Below, piece by piece: positions 1 to 7,629 of a stretch of 32,615 nt of DNA. The stretch is taken from positions 1 to 32,615 of IMG/VR virus record IMGVR_UViG_3300008012_007091; one strand, 5' to 3'. The DNA is from a virus. The notes under the pieces were generated by a model, which did no database searches, was not told the DNA's origin, and saw only the letters and a list, made by a program, of their open reading frames with translations. Both the position numbers and the translations under genes were made by a program. Position 1 is the first letter of the stretch, and each line of letters begins with the position of its first letter.

Positions 1-180
1 ACCACCAATTACTCCAATCAGTCCTGTGACTGACATTTTCATTAATGTAATTACGCTTTCATCTACTGGTCTGTTTTCTTCTAATGCTACCAAATAGTCA
101 CCAATGATGATAACTCCAAGTAACACTAATACACCAGATGTTATTAGTAATATTACAATGTCTTTAAAATTTTTTATCAT
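1..180 (-). CDS. Holin-like small membrane protein, 3' end cut by window edge
   Basis: Reading leftward from ATG at 180-178 the frame is open to the window edge, giving 60 residues that begin MIKNFKDIVILLITSG. A hydrophobic stretch covers about residues 8-28 (ILLITSGVLVLLGVIIIG). A short acidic loop (ALEENRPVDES) follows, and then a second apolar segment (MSVTGLIGVIGG) runs into the edge. Two membrane segments in a small protein directly after a DUF1353 gene and downstream of a spanin pair suggest a holin, but no family motif proves it. The ATG abuts the TAA of the upstream DUF1353 gene (TAAATG), so translation is probably coupled. The C-terminus is not visible. Confidence 0.6.
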   Translation of the reverse strand, partial: MIKNFKDIVILLITSGVLVLLGVIIIGDYLVALEENRPVDESVITLMKMSVTGLIGVIGG

Positions 181-765
181 TTAATTCTCTATCTTTGCGT
201 TTCTTTTTCTGTGTCCGTTCCAGGCCACAAAGCCACCCAGTCTTAGAGACCAGTATGCTAGATAGTTCATTGAGTAAAAACCATTGACGATGATGTTGAT
301 GTCTCTGAAGATCTCGTCTGCTCTTTTTTGTGTGAGATCACCCATTGTGTCTTTCTTGTTGGCTTCCAATAATGTTTTGTATTTGTAAGCGTAGTCGTGA
401 ACAAGTCCGCCGATCAATAACACGCCCACTGGTGAAAAGAACGTCCTTAGAAATTTAGGAATACTAGCACCATCGAATTGGAATCCTGCTGGAATCACAT
501 ATTCTTTTCCGTCTATGTTGTATTTCCAATCTTTTGTAAGTTCCCAATTTCTAGTTGACAGTAACCATATTATGATTCCTTTCCAGAAACCCTTGCCTTT
601 TGTTTTGATTGCGACTGGTTTAAGTTCTGGAAAGCCTTTAAAATTGAATTTTAAATTTGGTTGCTTTCTTTTGTCTGTGAAGTTGATTATTGCTCCGATA
701 ATGACAACAGCGATCAATACAGTCCACTGCCAAAATTTCATTGCTAATGTTAAAATAAGTTCCAT
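181..765 (-). CDS. DUF1353 family protein with N-terminal membrane anchor
   Basis: This 194-residue protein has a hydrophobic N-terminal segment (about residues 12-29). The DUF1353 core follows, recognisable from GFQFDGASIPKF (about 94-105) and the downstream LVHDYAY motif (121-127). DUF1353 proteins are common in tailed phages near lysis and tail genes, and their biochemical role is not established. Here the gene sits between a 2OG oxygenase and a holin-like gene, downstream of the spanins, which fits an envelope or lysis role (inference). A Shine-Dalgarno (GAGGAG) precedes the ATG, and a TAAATA late-promoter-like box lies 22 nt upstream, so it may be transcribed independently of the spanin genes. 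DUF1353 assignment is fairly sure; function is unknown. Confidence 0.75.
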   Translation of the reverse strand: MELILTLAMKFWQWTVLIAVVIIGAIINFTDKRKQPNLKFNFKGFPELKPVAIKTKGKGFWKGIIIWLLSTRNWELTKDWKYNIDGKEYVIPAGFQFDGASIPKFLRTFFSPVGVLLIGGLVHDYAYKYKTLLEANKKDTMGDLTQKRADEIFRDINIIVNGFYSMNYLAYWSLRLGGFVAWNGHRKRNAKIEN

Positions 766-787
766 AAGTCTCCTCGTTTTCTAGGAG

Positions 788-795
788 TATTTACC
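788..795 (-). promoter_or_regulatory. Late-promoter-like box upstream of DUF1353 gene
   Basis: Minus-strand GGTAAATA lies 22 nt before the DUF1353 ATG, in the 35-nt gap after the oxygenase stop. It resembles the T4 late promoter TATAAATA and recurs before many genes in this window. A Shine-Dalgarno GAGGAG sits between box and start codon. Confidence 0.45.
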
Positions 796-800
796 AAATA

Positions 801-1547
801 TTATGCTAAAAAAGTAAACACAGTACAAAACACCTTTTCTGTATGGGTGTTGGTGCCGCAGTGTATCTGTGTACGGTCAAAAGTGAATGCTGAACCTTCC
901 TGCCAATCTACTATTTTTTCAACTGTTAGACCATGAAGATTTTCATATGGAATGTGATTCATGTATTTTTTGTGTGCGTTTCTATCAAATGGCCGATCAT
1001 TTATGTTCTGTATCTTGCTATAATCGTAGTGCCTTCCATCGATCTTTTTCCTTTTTTCTATAAGATCGTCAAGCAATGACCTAATTTTTACATCATCAGT
1101 TTTGTATTCTCTCATGTCGGGAATGTATATCTTTTCTGTGCCCAACTGCAATGTGTATTCAAACTGGGGTATTTCTTTCTTACTGAACTTGCCGCTGGGA
1201 CCATACCAGTGGTTGTCAAAAATCACAGTGGATGCTGGTCCGGAAACTTTGAGAGGAAATATGATCACCTTGTAAAGGTTGTCTTCACCGTTGGCACTGT
1301 CCACGTGTAATCGGAAGGCTCCTTTGGCCTTATAAAATATGACGCTCTCTACTTTATAGGGTTCATCTAATACATAATCCAAGGCATTTTCTATAGAGAA
1401 CCATGGCCAGTCTTTGTTATCAAATTTTGGACTCTTTGATGTGACATCCGGCCTTATGTCGAGGTATTGATCTTTTTGGTCTAGCCAGTTGCAGATAAGT
1501 TGTCTTTCGCTTGAGGGAATGACATTATCAATTACTCTTGTCGCCAT
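801..1547 (-). CDS. 2OG-Fe(II) oxygenase (prolyl-hydroxylase-like), paralogue A
   Basis: A 248-residue protein with the double-stranded beta-helix signature of 2-oxoglutarate/Fe(II) dioxygenases. The iron-binding H81-x-D83 is followed by a beta strand with basic and apolar residues (YKVIIFPL), and the distal iron His is H229 in RTQIHCGTN. The segment GLTVEKIVDW plus the C-terminal CTVFT block aligns well with the oxygenase at 13361-14038, so the two are paralogues. These enzymes hydroxylate proteins or small molecules using O2 and 2-oxoglutarate; the substrate here is unknown. The start codon lies inside the end of the o-spanin gene (20-nt overlap), which suggests co-transcription. Family is secure from the motifs; specificity is not. 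Confidence 0.8.
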   Translation of the reverse strand: MATRVIDNVIPSSERQLICNWLDQKDQYLDIRPDVTSKSPKFDNKDWPWFSIENALDYVLDEPYKVESVIFYKAKGAFRLHVDSANGEDNLYKVIIFPLKVSGPASTVIFDNHWYGPSGKFSKKEIPQFEYTLQLGTEKIYIPDMREYKTDDVKIRSLLDDLIEKRKKIDGRHYDYSKIQNINDRPFDRNAHKKYMNHIPYENLHGLTVEKIVDWQEGSAFTFDRTQIHCGTNTHTEKVFCTVFTFLA

Positions 1548-1887
1548 TTTCTGCTTCGTAGTATCGCTTGTATTCTTCTAACAGATTATTAGTTTCTTGT
1601 AACTTCTGTCGTATCTGTGCGAAGTTCTTGGCTATCATTTCAAAGTCTTTGTCCGTCAATCCAAACAGCACGGGGTCTATGCCCTCTGCCTCCAGTTTGG
1701 CAAACACCTCGTCAGCATTCTCTGAAGTGATTATGATCCAACGCACCTTCTCCAGGTCCAAGGCCTCTGGGTTGGGTAGGTTCAGTTTCGCCCTGGGTTC
1801 CTCCACGGAGAATATCTTTACACGCTTCTCTCCAATGCTACAACCAGTCAATAATAATATCAGTGCTATCAATAAAATTTTATTCAT
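1528..1887 (-). CDS. Outer-membrane spanin lipoprotein (Rz1-like)
   Basis: The start chosen is MNKILLIALILLL at 1887, a typical lipoprotein signal peptide ending in lipobox LTGC (Cys 16); three extra codons upstream (ATG at 1896) would also be in frame. The mature part is about 100 residues with a charged, probably helical C-terminal half (QKLQETNNLLEEYKRYYE). That fits an outer-membrane-anchored o-spanin which binds the periplasmic coiled coil of the i-spanin to fuse inner and outer membranes at lysis. The start overlaps the end of the i-spanin gene (ATGAATAA), the classical Rz/Rz1 gene order. At about 120 residues it is longer than lambda Rz1. The region is visibly richer in G+C than most of the window. 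Confidence 0.7.
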   Translation of the reverse strand: MNKILLIALILLLTGCSIGEKRVKIFSVEEPRAKLNLPNPEALDLEKVRWIIITSENADEVFAKLEAEGIDPVLFGLTDKDFEMIAKNFAQIRQKLQETNNLLEEYKRYYEAENGDKSN

Positions 1888-2353
1888 AATGTACATAATT
1901 TGGATTTGCTAGGCTCGGGCATTCTGGATTTATCTCTGATTTCTTTGTGGCCTTAAGTTCTGCTTCCGTTCTCTCGGCACCAGAGGCCAGTTCCACACAC
2001 CTCGCGGCGTTGTCCGCACCCTTGTTGATTATCCTCTCCACGGCCCCAGTCCTGTCTATGGCCAGTTTGCCTATGTCTCGTTTGCCTTTGTTGAAACGTT
2101 TATCTAGGTCATCGAGATCTTTTTTGAATGTCATAACCAATGCGTTTAATTTCTTGTTGCTCTCTAGTATGGCGTTAAAATCCTGTTTCTGTTGTTCCAA
2201 CAGTTTGGCCTGTGACTCTATGCCTTTTTCAAGTTCTATCTGGTTGGCTTTGAGTGTGGCGTTGTCTGCTCTCAGTTTGAAAATATAGGTCGCACCACCG
2301 GCCAGTCCTGTGAGCATTATAATGATCATTACCATTCTTATAGATGAAAACAT
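1880..2353 (-). CDS. Inner-membrane spanin (Rz-like)
   Basis: A 157-residue protein with one N-terminal membrane segment (about residues 8-26, VMIIIMLTGLAGGATYIF). A long charged region of heptad character follows from about 28 to 105, then a polar tail with two Cys (CVELAS, ECPSL). One membrane anchor plus a periplasmic coiled coil is the i-spanin architecture, and the lipoprotein gene overlapping its 3' end supports the pairing. Spanins act last in lysis of Gram-negative hosts, after holin and endolysin. The ATG has no clear Shine-Dalgarno, but an AATAAATA box lies only 5 nt upstream, so the late mRNA may be leaderless. Assignment rests on architecture and context rather than sequence identity. 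Confidence 0.65.
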   Translation of the reverse strand: MFSSIRMVMIIIMLTGLAGGATYIFKLRADNATLKANQIELEKGIESQAKLLEQQKQDFNAILESNKKLNALVMTFKKDLDDLDKRFNKGKRDIGKLAIDRTGAVERIINKGADNAARCVELASGAERTEAELKATKKSEINPECPSLANPNYVHYE

Positions 2354-2358
2354 AAAGA

Positions 2359-2366
2359 TATTTATT
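2359..2366 (-). promoter_or_regulatory. Late-promoter-like box at i-spanin start
   Basis: Minus-strand AATAAATA is separated from the i-spanin ATG by five bases (TCTTT). With T4-like spacing, transcription would start at or next to the ATG. It is paired with a divergent plus-strand box at 2383-2390. Confidence 0.5.
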
Positions 2367-2382
2367 GGCTCAAAATACAGTC

Positions 2383-2390
2383 ATTAAATA
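2383..2390 (+). promoter_or_regulatory. Late-promoter-like box for the sugar operon
   Basis: Plus-strand ATTAAATA lies 8 nt before the epimerase ATG at 2399, and there is no Shine-Dalgarno in between (AGTTCACA). It forms a divergent pair with the box at 2359-2366 in a 45-bp intergenic region. Confidence 0.5.
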
Positions 2391-2398
2391 AGTTCACA

Positions 2399-3283
2399 AT
2401 GAAATATTTGGTTACTGGTTCGGCAGGCTTTATTGGAAAAAATCTTGTCAAAAAACTTTTGAAGAACAATGATATTGTTTACAGTATTGATCGTCAAAGC
2501 ATTGGGTTCAAGCACAAACGCCTCAAACACAAAACCTGCGATATAACCAAACAAAAAATTTTCCCCAAAGTAGATGTAGTTTTTCATTTAGCCGCTTTCA
2601 ATGGTACGAAATTTTTCTATGAGAAACCGTTAGATGTTGTCAATGACAATTTTAACTCCACACTCAACCTTGTAAATTTTTACAGGAAAAACAAGTGCAG
2701 ACTTTTTGTGTATGCGGGTAGTCCCGAATCTATAGCAGGAACCACAGATTATTTCAAAATGCCTTTACCAAGTAAAGAAAACTATCCTGTTGTAATAGAG
2801 GATGTGCAGAACCCTAGATGGAGTTATGCTACCAGCAAGGCTCTATCAGAACTCACAGTGGCCAACTCGGGTATAAAATACTGCATCCTCAGATATCATA
2901 ATGTATATGGCCCGGGACAAAAAGATCATTTTATTCCGGATTTTATTTCAAGATGTAAAAAAGGGCAGTATATTCTAAATGGATTTGACAACACAAGATC
3001 ATTTATGTACATCGACGACGCGGTTGAAGCCACTGAGATGATAATAAAAAATAAAAAATGCGTCAATCAAATTATCAATGTGGGCAATGATAATGAAATA
3101 AAAATAATAGAAGTGGCTAAACTAATTTTGAAAATGTTAGGAAAAAAAGTTAAAATTAAATTAATGCCTGCCCCCAAAGGCAGTGTAAAAAGGCGTAGAC
3201 CAGACCTAACAAAATTACGTGATGTTTTCAAATACCAAAGCAAGATAGGCATCGAGCAGGGACTCAGAGAGGTGTGTAGATGA
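2399..3283 (+). CDS. NAD-dependent sugar epimerase/dehydratase (extended SDR)
   Basis: A 294-residue extended short-chain dehydrogenase/reductase. The Rossmann motif TGSAGFIG (G7, G10, G13) is at the N-terminus. The strand-4 motif VVFHLAA follows near residue 60, a Ser-containing VYAGSPES near 105, and the catalytic pair Y143-xxx-K147 (YATSK). RYHNVYGPGQ near 190 and the C-terminal part match NDP-sugar 4-epimerases and dehydratases. It probably interconverts a nucleotide sugar in the cytoplasm, and it is the first gene of a three-gene operon with a UDP-sugar dehydrogenase (ATGA overlap). The aminotransferase at 4558-5151 and the glycosyltransferases elsewhere suggest a shared role in making or altering surface glycans. 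Exact substrate cannot be read from sequence. Confidence 0.85.
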   Translation: MKYLVTGSAGFIGKNLVKKLLKNNDIVYSIDRQSIGFKHKRLKHKTCDITKQKIFPKVDVVFHLAAFNGTKFFYEKPLDVVNDNFNSTLNLVNFYRKNKCRLFVYAGSPESIAGTTDYFKMPLPSKENYPVVIEDVQNPRWSYATSKALSELTVANSGIKYCILRYHNVYGPGQKDHFIPDFISRCKKGQYILNGFDNTRSFMYIDDAVEATEMIIKNKKCVNQIINVGNDNEIKIIEVAKLILKMLGKKVKIKLMPAPKGSVKRRRPDLTKLRDVFKYQSKIGIEQGLREVCR

Positions 3284-4080
3284 AAATAGGTATCATAGGT
3301 TTAGGAGTCGTAGGAAACGCAAACAGCATAGGATTCAAGTGTTTGGGTCATGAAGTTTTGGGTTACGATCTTAATACAAAAAATTCTTTCGATGATTTAC
3401 TCAAGACAGAGATGCTGTTCTTGTGCTTACCCACTGATCCAAAAAACGGAAAAGATTGTTTTACTGCTGACATAGAAGGATATCTTAAAAAATTGTCTGA
3501 CAAAAATTATGTAGGTATTGTGGTTATAAGGTCAACAGTATATCCAGGTTTTACACAAAGAATGATAGAACATTATACTAATCTAAAAATATGCAACAGT
3601 CCTGAATTCCTAAAAGAGCGTTCTTCGGTTGATGACTTTATACATAATCATAATCTTTTGATAGTTGGCACTAACGACAAATGGATGTATAACAAAGTCG
3701 TTGACGCTCACGGACATTATCCAAAAAACACAAACCAAGTAATGCCTGTAGAAAGCGAAATTTTAAAATATTATGCTAACACTTTTGCAGGCCTCAGAGT
3801 AGTTTTCGCCAATGTGTTTTATGAACTATGTAAAAAAATGGATGCCAACTACACCGAAATCAAAAAATCTTATGTGACCACTAAGAACACCACAGATTTT
3901 TATCTAGATGTGAACAAAGACCTAAGAGGATATGCAGGAACCTGCCTGCCAAAAGATATAAATTTCATTGCTAAATTCCTTAAAGACCAAGGTCTGGATT
4001 TCAATTTGATAGATAGTATCATAAACGATAATGACAAATTTGAACCTACCACTCCAAAAGGTATGAGGAAGAATAAATGA
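3280..4080 (+). CDS. UDP-glucose/GDP-mannose dehydrogenase-like, lacking C-terminal domain
   Basis: The N-terminal dinucleotide fold has GLGVVG (G7, G9, G12). The family motif NSPEFLKE lies near 106-113. The active-site Lys and Asn are in ESEILKYYANTF (K163, N167), and the catalytic Cys is in GYAGTCLPKD (C222). The protein is 266 residues, whereas family members are usually about 400-450. What is missing is the C-terminal Rossmann-like UDP-binding domain: the frame stops at a clean TGA that overlaps the next start (ATGA), so this looks like a genuine short form rather than a frameshift. Full-length relatives oxidise UDP-glucose or GDP-mannose to the uronate with two NAD+. Whether the short form is active is unknown. 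It is translationally coupled to both neighbours. Confidence 0.8.
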   Translation: MKIGIIGLGVVGNANSIGFKCLGHEVLGYDLNTKNSFDDLLKTEMLFLCLPTDPKNGKDCFTADIEGYLKKLSDKNYVGIVVIRSTVYPGFTQRMIEHYTNLKICNSPEFLKERSSVDDFIHNHNLLIVGTNDKWMYNKVVDAHGHYPKNTNQVMPVESEILKYYANTFAGLRVVFANVFYELCKKMDANYTEIKKSYVTTKNTTDFYLDVNKDLRGYAGTCLPKDINFIAKFLKDQGLDFNLIDSIINDNDKFEPTTPKGMRKNK

Positions 4081-4568
4081 TAATTCAAGGCAAGATTCCT
4101 GTGACGTGGAACACAGATGACTATGAAAATTCAAAGTACAGCAGTCATCCCAATCCCTACAGAGGATTCACAGCATCTAACACTGCCCAAAATAAAAAAA
4201 TGAATTTGGATGTTCATATCTGTTATGATGTTCACGAAAACATAAAAAAATGTGTAAATGGATTTGGGCTCAACAACACTGCAATACAATTACAAAAGTA
4301 TCTACCGGGGGACTACTTGCCATTTCATTCAGACACATATGCTACCTACAAAAAGCACTACAACATAGACAGTGATGAAAAAGTGGTTAGAATAATTGTT
4401 TTCCTTCATGACTCTTTGCCGGGACAACAATTATGGATAAAGGACAAAGTTTACACAGGTCTTGCAGGAGATTATTTTGGTTGGACAGATGACACACAAC
4501 ACATGGCCGCTAATTTAGGATCATCTGCTAGATATAATCTGCAGATCACAGGCACTGCTATTTTTTAA
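4077..4568 (+). CDS. 2OG-Fe(II) oxygenase, third copy
   Basis: A 163-residue protein with a compact dioxygenase fold. LPFHSDTY carries H84-x-D86, VVRIIVFLHD is a typical core strand, DDTQHMAANL supplies the distal His (H142), and SSARYNLQITG supplies the 2-oxoglutarate-binding Arg (about R152). It belongs to the same broad superfamily as the oxygenases at 801-1547 and 13361-14038 but lacks their shared C-terminal block, so it is a separate lineage. It ends the plus-strand sugar operon, overlapping the dehydrogenase by ATGA, which hints at modification of a sugar or a protein (inference). Its 3' end overlaps the convergent aminotransferase gene by 11 nt. Confidence 0.72.
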   Translation: MIIQGKIPVTWNTDDYENSKYSSHPNPYRGFTASNTAQNKKMNLDVHICYDVHENIKKCVNGFGLNNTAIQLQKYLPGDYLPFHSDTYATYKKHYNIDSDEKVVRIIVFLHDSLPGQQLWIKDKVYTGLAGDYFGWTDDTQHMAANLGSSARYNLQITGTAIF

Positions 4569-5151
4569 AAAGATTTATATTTCTGCAGTCGTAATAATTC
4601 ACTTTGGTTGGTTCGTAACTGCCTTTTTCTTGATACTGTTTCAGCAACTTACTGCAATTGATTGCGTGTTCTATTGGCATATTGTAATGAAAACCTAGAC
4701 TGAAATGTTCCTGCTCACTAGTGCTCAAAGGCAACACTCTTCCATCATAGGACATTTTTTTAAGAGACTCGTACCATGACTTGTTGTCGGTTAGTATTGC
4801 TCCACCTCTTTTGTTGTCTACCGGTTTGCCATTGCCAAAACTGACACATTGTAGTTGTCCTGGTCTGTACATTTTGGGTTTGAGTAATCTTGCACTATCC
4901 CATATTGGTGTATCTTTAAGATTGTATTCACCCATCCATTCCTCACCAGTCAACTCGAAATCTATTCCTAATTTTAGATACAACATAGGCACACTTACAT
5001 ATGTGAACGCACTGCTGGATACCTTTTTTGGATTAATCAATCTAAGGCAAATCTCCAAGGCGTGTGTACAACAATCTGTAGTGATTGCGTATGTCGATCC
5101 TGTGAACTCGGCGAGTTCTTTTTCGAAATCGAATATGTGTTGATATGACAT
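4558..5151 (-). CDS. Minimal DegT/DnrJ/EryC1/StrS-type aminotransferase
   Basis: A 197-residue protein resembling sugar aminotransferases of the DegT family. FEKELAEFTGSTYAITTDCCTHAL matches the N-terminal substrate/PLP region; IWDSAR gives the Asp expected to contact the PLP ring nitrogen (D85). SFGNGKPVDNKRGGAIL matches the Schiff-base motif with Lys at about 109. Typical members are 360-400 residues; this one stops soon after the PLP-lysine region and so lacks the C-terminal small domain. The family transfers an amino group from glutamate to keto-sugars. It converges on the sugar operon and is preceded by the M15 peptidase gene (TAAATG junction). The residues for PLP chemistry are present, but catalysis by such a short form is uncertain. 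Confidence 0.7.
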   Translation of the reverse strand: MSYQHIFDFEKELAEFTGSTYAITTDCCTHALEICLRLINPKKVSSSAFTYVSVPMLYLKLGIDFELTGEEWMGEYNLKDTPIWDSARLLKPKMYRPGQLQCVSFGNGKPVDNKRGGAILTDNKSWYESLKKMSYDGRVLPLSTSEQEHFSLGFHYNMPIEHAINCSKLLKQYQEKGSYEPTKVNYYDCRNINLFKK

Positions 5152-5616
5152 TTAGGCTATCAAGCCAGGTTTGTAAACAGTTTTGCCATTCTCTTTCATG
5201 GCAGTAAGGCTTTGCTTTCTGTTGCCTTCTGATTTATAACTGATGTGTACCCAACCAGAATCAGGTATGCCCGGGGTATAGAACTCCAGTATCAGTTGGT
5301 CAAAGTCTAGTTCGTCTTGGATATACTTTGCCACATCATAATTGGGAGTGCCCGGACATTCTATGTCTGCGGCTTCTCCTTTGCAGTGTTGTGATGTTGC
5401 TGATCCACCTATCGCTTTGTTCAATTCGGGACCTCTGTATCCGCTATTGATCACAGTTGGTCCAAATTTGTCTCTTACTTTTTGTACAACATTTCTAAAC
5501 AATGCTGTGGCACTTGCCAGATGCTCTTCGCCTGGGGTATTATCTATTCCCATTCTTAAAGCAGTTTGGCTTTTTGTGAATTCCTGTAGTGAAAAATTTT
5601 TACTTAATCTTGTCAT
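5152..5616 (-). CDS. Peptidase M15 (D-Ala-D-Ala carboxypeptidase-like), probable endolysin
   Basis: This 154-residue protein has the M15A zinc-peptidase pattern: INSGYRGPELN near 56-66, SQHCKGEAADIE with zinc ligands H77 and D84, and GWVHISY with the third ligand H124. Phage proteins of this type cleave peptidoglycan cross-links and often serve as the endolysin. No signal peptide or membrane anchor is present, so export would need a holin, consistent with the holin-like and spanin genes to the left. A strong Shine-Dalgarno (AAGGAG) precedes the ATG. It is the upstream neighbour of the aminotransferase gene. A tail-associated wall hydrolase is the alternative, though no tail domain is visible. 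Confidence 0.85.
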   Translation of the reverse strand: MTRLSKNFSLQEFTKSQTALRMGIDNTPGEEHLASATALFRNVVQKVRDKFGPTVINSGYRGPELNKAIGGSATSQHCKGEAADIECPGTPNYDVAKYIQDELDFDQLILEFYTPGIPDSGWVHISYKSEGNRKQSLTAMKENGKTVYKPGLIA

Positions 5617-5629
5617 TTGTTTACTCTCC

Positions 5630-6370
5630 TTACCATTTGTGCTTACTTATAATCGCACTGTTTCCATCCTTTGTGAAAACGAATTTGTTTTCATAAGTTT
5701 TGGTAATATGGTAAGGGCCAAAATATTTTGTAAGATACATACATTCTGACATTGATTCTTGATCTAGTTTAAAGGCTTTTGATTCTCGCAATACTTGGTT
5801 GGTAGCACCGAAACTGTGCAGTTCAAATTTAAGAGAATCCGCATTTTGTTTCTTAACTTCAAATACATTGCCTTCAATTTTGAATTCCAGCAGTTGGAAT
5901 TTATCAAAGAAACTGTGTACCTCACCTAATCTCAATTGGTTTATTTTTTGATTGTAGGCGATAGGAGTCCTTGGTAAAACATTCGCAAAATTTTCTCTAC
6001 TGGCTTCGAAAGGTTTTCCCCTTTTGTGATAAGTGAATTCGAAAGTTTCGATATTTGTAAGTTTTTTCAAATCTTGTATAAATTCATCTAGGTAGGCATC
6101 TAATTTTTCTTCTCTAGGAAATTCTACGAATACCCTATATTTTCCATCTTCCATGGTACCAGGTGTCGCATCTGCATCCAGAACTTTAGGATAACCTTTT
6201 TCAGCAAACCTTTCAAGATCCTTGGCACCTTCGGGGTTGTTGCATACAAAAGACAAGACGCAAACATCTTTGTCTTCGCCCATTTTCGATTTGAATTGAT
6301 CAACCGAAAATCTTTTTTCAACTATTCCGTCGAGGTCGCCTGCTCTTAGGCCTTCATTAATCTGTTTCAT
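5630..6370 (-). CDS. Protein of unknown function, T4-like marine phage type
   Basis: A soluble 246-residue protein without signal peptide, membrane segment or recognised catalytic motif. It mixes alternating apolar strands and charged helices (EEKLDAYLDEFIQDLKKL near 90-107). Its 5' end overlaps the next gene upstream by 14 nt, and the M15 peptidase follows after a short gap, so the three genes probably form one transcription unit. The general look, an acidic beta-rich protein of about 250 residues in a phage late region, suggests a virion or assembly protein, but that is a guess. Confidence 0.6.
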   Translation of the reverse strand: MKQINEGLRAGDLDGIVEKRFSVDQFKSKMGEDKDVCVLSFVCNNPEGAKDLERFAEKGYPKVLDADATPGTMEDGKYRVFVEFPREEKLDAYLDEFIQDLKKLTNIETFEFTYHKRGKPFEASRENFANVLPRTPIAYNQKINQLRLGEVHSFFDKFQLLEFKIEGNVFEVKKQNADSLKFELHSFGATNQVLRESKAFKLDQESMSECMYLTKYFGPYHITKTYENKFVFTKDGNSAIISKHKW

Positions 6371-6878
6371 TTGTGTCTAATACTGATTCGTCTGAATTGA
6401 AATCTTTTTGGTTTTTATTTTCAACTCCGGTTTTGAAACTGGCCATTAAAGTTTTTGGCATTCTTATTTCTACCACCCATATGTCATGGGCATCTATTTT
6501 TCCTTTTACTGTGCCAGGCCTGTAGTCTTCCGGTCCTTTGATCTGTCTTGGTTTAAGTAATTCGTCCCGTCTGTATGTGACCTTACATCCTCTGTCCAGC
6601 AATCTCTTCCCACCCGATGGGTCAGGCATTTGATCCTTTGGCCACATAAATGAGCAAGTGGTAAAATGTCTTGAATCGATAGGGCCTTCGAGAAGTTCTC
6701 CTTCGTTCCAATTCTTGAAAACATATACGTCAAGTTCATCTATAACCCTTTCGAAATCTTTCAATTGATCAAGGGCGGGTGAAATTCCGTACAGGCTTTG
6801 CGTATTTTTTATTATGTCGAGTACATCATACATTGTCGTATATTTAGCAGTAATATCTGGGTTGCGATATATGTACAT
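6357..6878 (-). CDS. Protein of unknown function in phage operon
   Basis: A 173-residue soluble protein with no recognised domain. The middle is rich in Pro, Gly, Asp and Arg, and the C-terminal 30 residues are polar and probably disordered (NKNQKDFNSDESVLDTNETD). The start is well supported: minus-strand AAAGG stands 6 nt before ATG. Its 3' end overlaps the following gene by 14 nt, suggesting the two products are made together and may act together. It diverges from phoH across a 37-bp region. Confidence 0.6.
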   Translation of the reverse strand: MYIYRNPDITAKYTTMYDVLDIIKNTQSLYGISPALDQLKDFERVIDELDVYVFKNWNEGELLEGPIDSRHFTTCSFMWPKDQMPDPSGGKRLLDRGCKVTYRRDELLKPRQIKGPEDYRPGTVKGKIDAHDIWVVEIRMPKTLMASFKTGVENKNQKDFNSDESVLDTNETD

Positions 6879-6881
6879 ATA

Positions 6882-6894
6882 TTACCTTTGGTAA
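6882..6894. repeat. Short inverted repeat in divergent promoter region
   Basis: TTACC-TTT-GGTAA is a perfect 5-bp inverted repeat with a 3-base loop between the divergent gene starts at 6878 and 6916. It overlaps the AAAGG Shine-Dalgarno of the minus-strand gene, so it could be a small operator or a hairpin masking that site. It is short enough to be chance. Confidence 0.2.
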
Positions 6895-6897
6895 ACC

Positions 6898-6905
6898 ATT
6901 AAATA
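6898..6905 (+). promoter_or_regulatory. Late-promoter-like box upstream of phoH
   Basis: Plus-strand ATTAAATA ends 10 nt before the phoH ATG. The leader GTTTTACAAT has no Shine-Dalgarno. Same core and placement as the boxes before the other plus-strand units. Confidence 0.45.
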
Positions 6906-6915
6906 GTTTTACAAT

Positions 6916-7629
6916 ATGTCTCGTAAACAAAGACGCAAAAAACAAAAATCAAACATTATAAACTTTATGAACTATCTACAGGAAAAAAAACACACGGCCA
7001 GACCTACGGCCAAGACAGTGGGTCAACAAGAGTACTTAGATGTTTTAAACAATTATCAATACAGAATTCTGGTAGCAACCGGACCGGCGGGGACAGGTAA
7101 AACAATGCTGGCCACGGAGAGGGCTATCCAGCGTTTGCAAAACGGAGAGATAGACAAAATCGTTATCACTCGTCCTGCGTCCAGTGTGGATGAAGAAATT
7201 GGTTTCCTTCCGGGTGATATAAAAAATAAAATGGAACCATGGATGAAACCAATAATTGATGTTTTTGAAAGCCATTATATGCCTCCGGCTATAGACGAAA
7301 TGATGCACAACAACACACTGGAAATCGCTCCATTGGCATTCATGCGAGGCAGGACCTTCAAACATTCTTTTATCATAGGAGACGAGATGCAGAACGCTAC
7401 ACCTTCACAAATGAAGATGTTGATGACTAGATTAGGTAAAGGGTCTCAAATGGTTATCACTGGAGATACAAGGCAATCAGATAGGATGCTAGACAACGGA
7501 CTAACCGATTTCCGAAGGCACTATGAAAAATATTTCAACGCAGAGTATGTGAAGTTTATAGAGTTGACCAAGAGAGATATACAGAGACATCCTGCGGTAA
7601 ATGAAGTTTTGAGCATATACGGGGACTAG
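6916..7629 (+). CDS. phoH: PhoH-like ATPase
   Basis: A 237-residue P-loop protein of the PhoH family. The basic N-terminus (SRKQRRKKQK) is followed by Walker A GPAGTGKT at 56-63, the PhoH-specific ITRPAS and GFLPGD segments (about 83-100), and Walker B IIGDEMQNA near 152-160. A sensor-like VITGDTRQ follows. PhoH proteins are predicted RNA/DNA-associated ATPases or helicase-like proteins; the gene is widespread in marine T4-like phages and in some hosts responds to phosphate starvation, but its role in infection is unresolved. It forms a single-gene plus-strand unit. Its TAG stop shares CTAG with the stop of the convergent downstream gene, leaving no room for a terminator. Confidence 0.93.
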   Translation: MSRKQRRKKQKSNIINFMNYLQEKKHTARPTAKTVGQQEYLDVLNNYQYRILVATGPAGTGKTMLATERAIQRLQNGEIDKIVITRPASSVDEEIGFLPGDIKNKMEPWMKPIIDVFESHYMPPAIDEMMHNNTLEIAPLAFMRGRTFKHSFIIGDEMQNATPSQMKMLMTRLGKGSQMVITGDTRQSDRMLDNGLTDFRRHYEKYFNAEYVKFIELTKRDIQRHPAVNEVLSIYGD

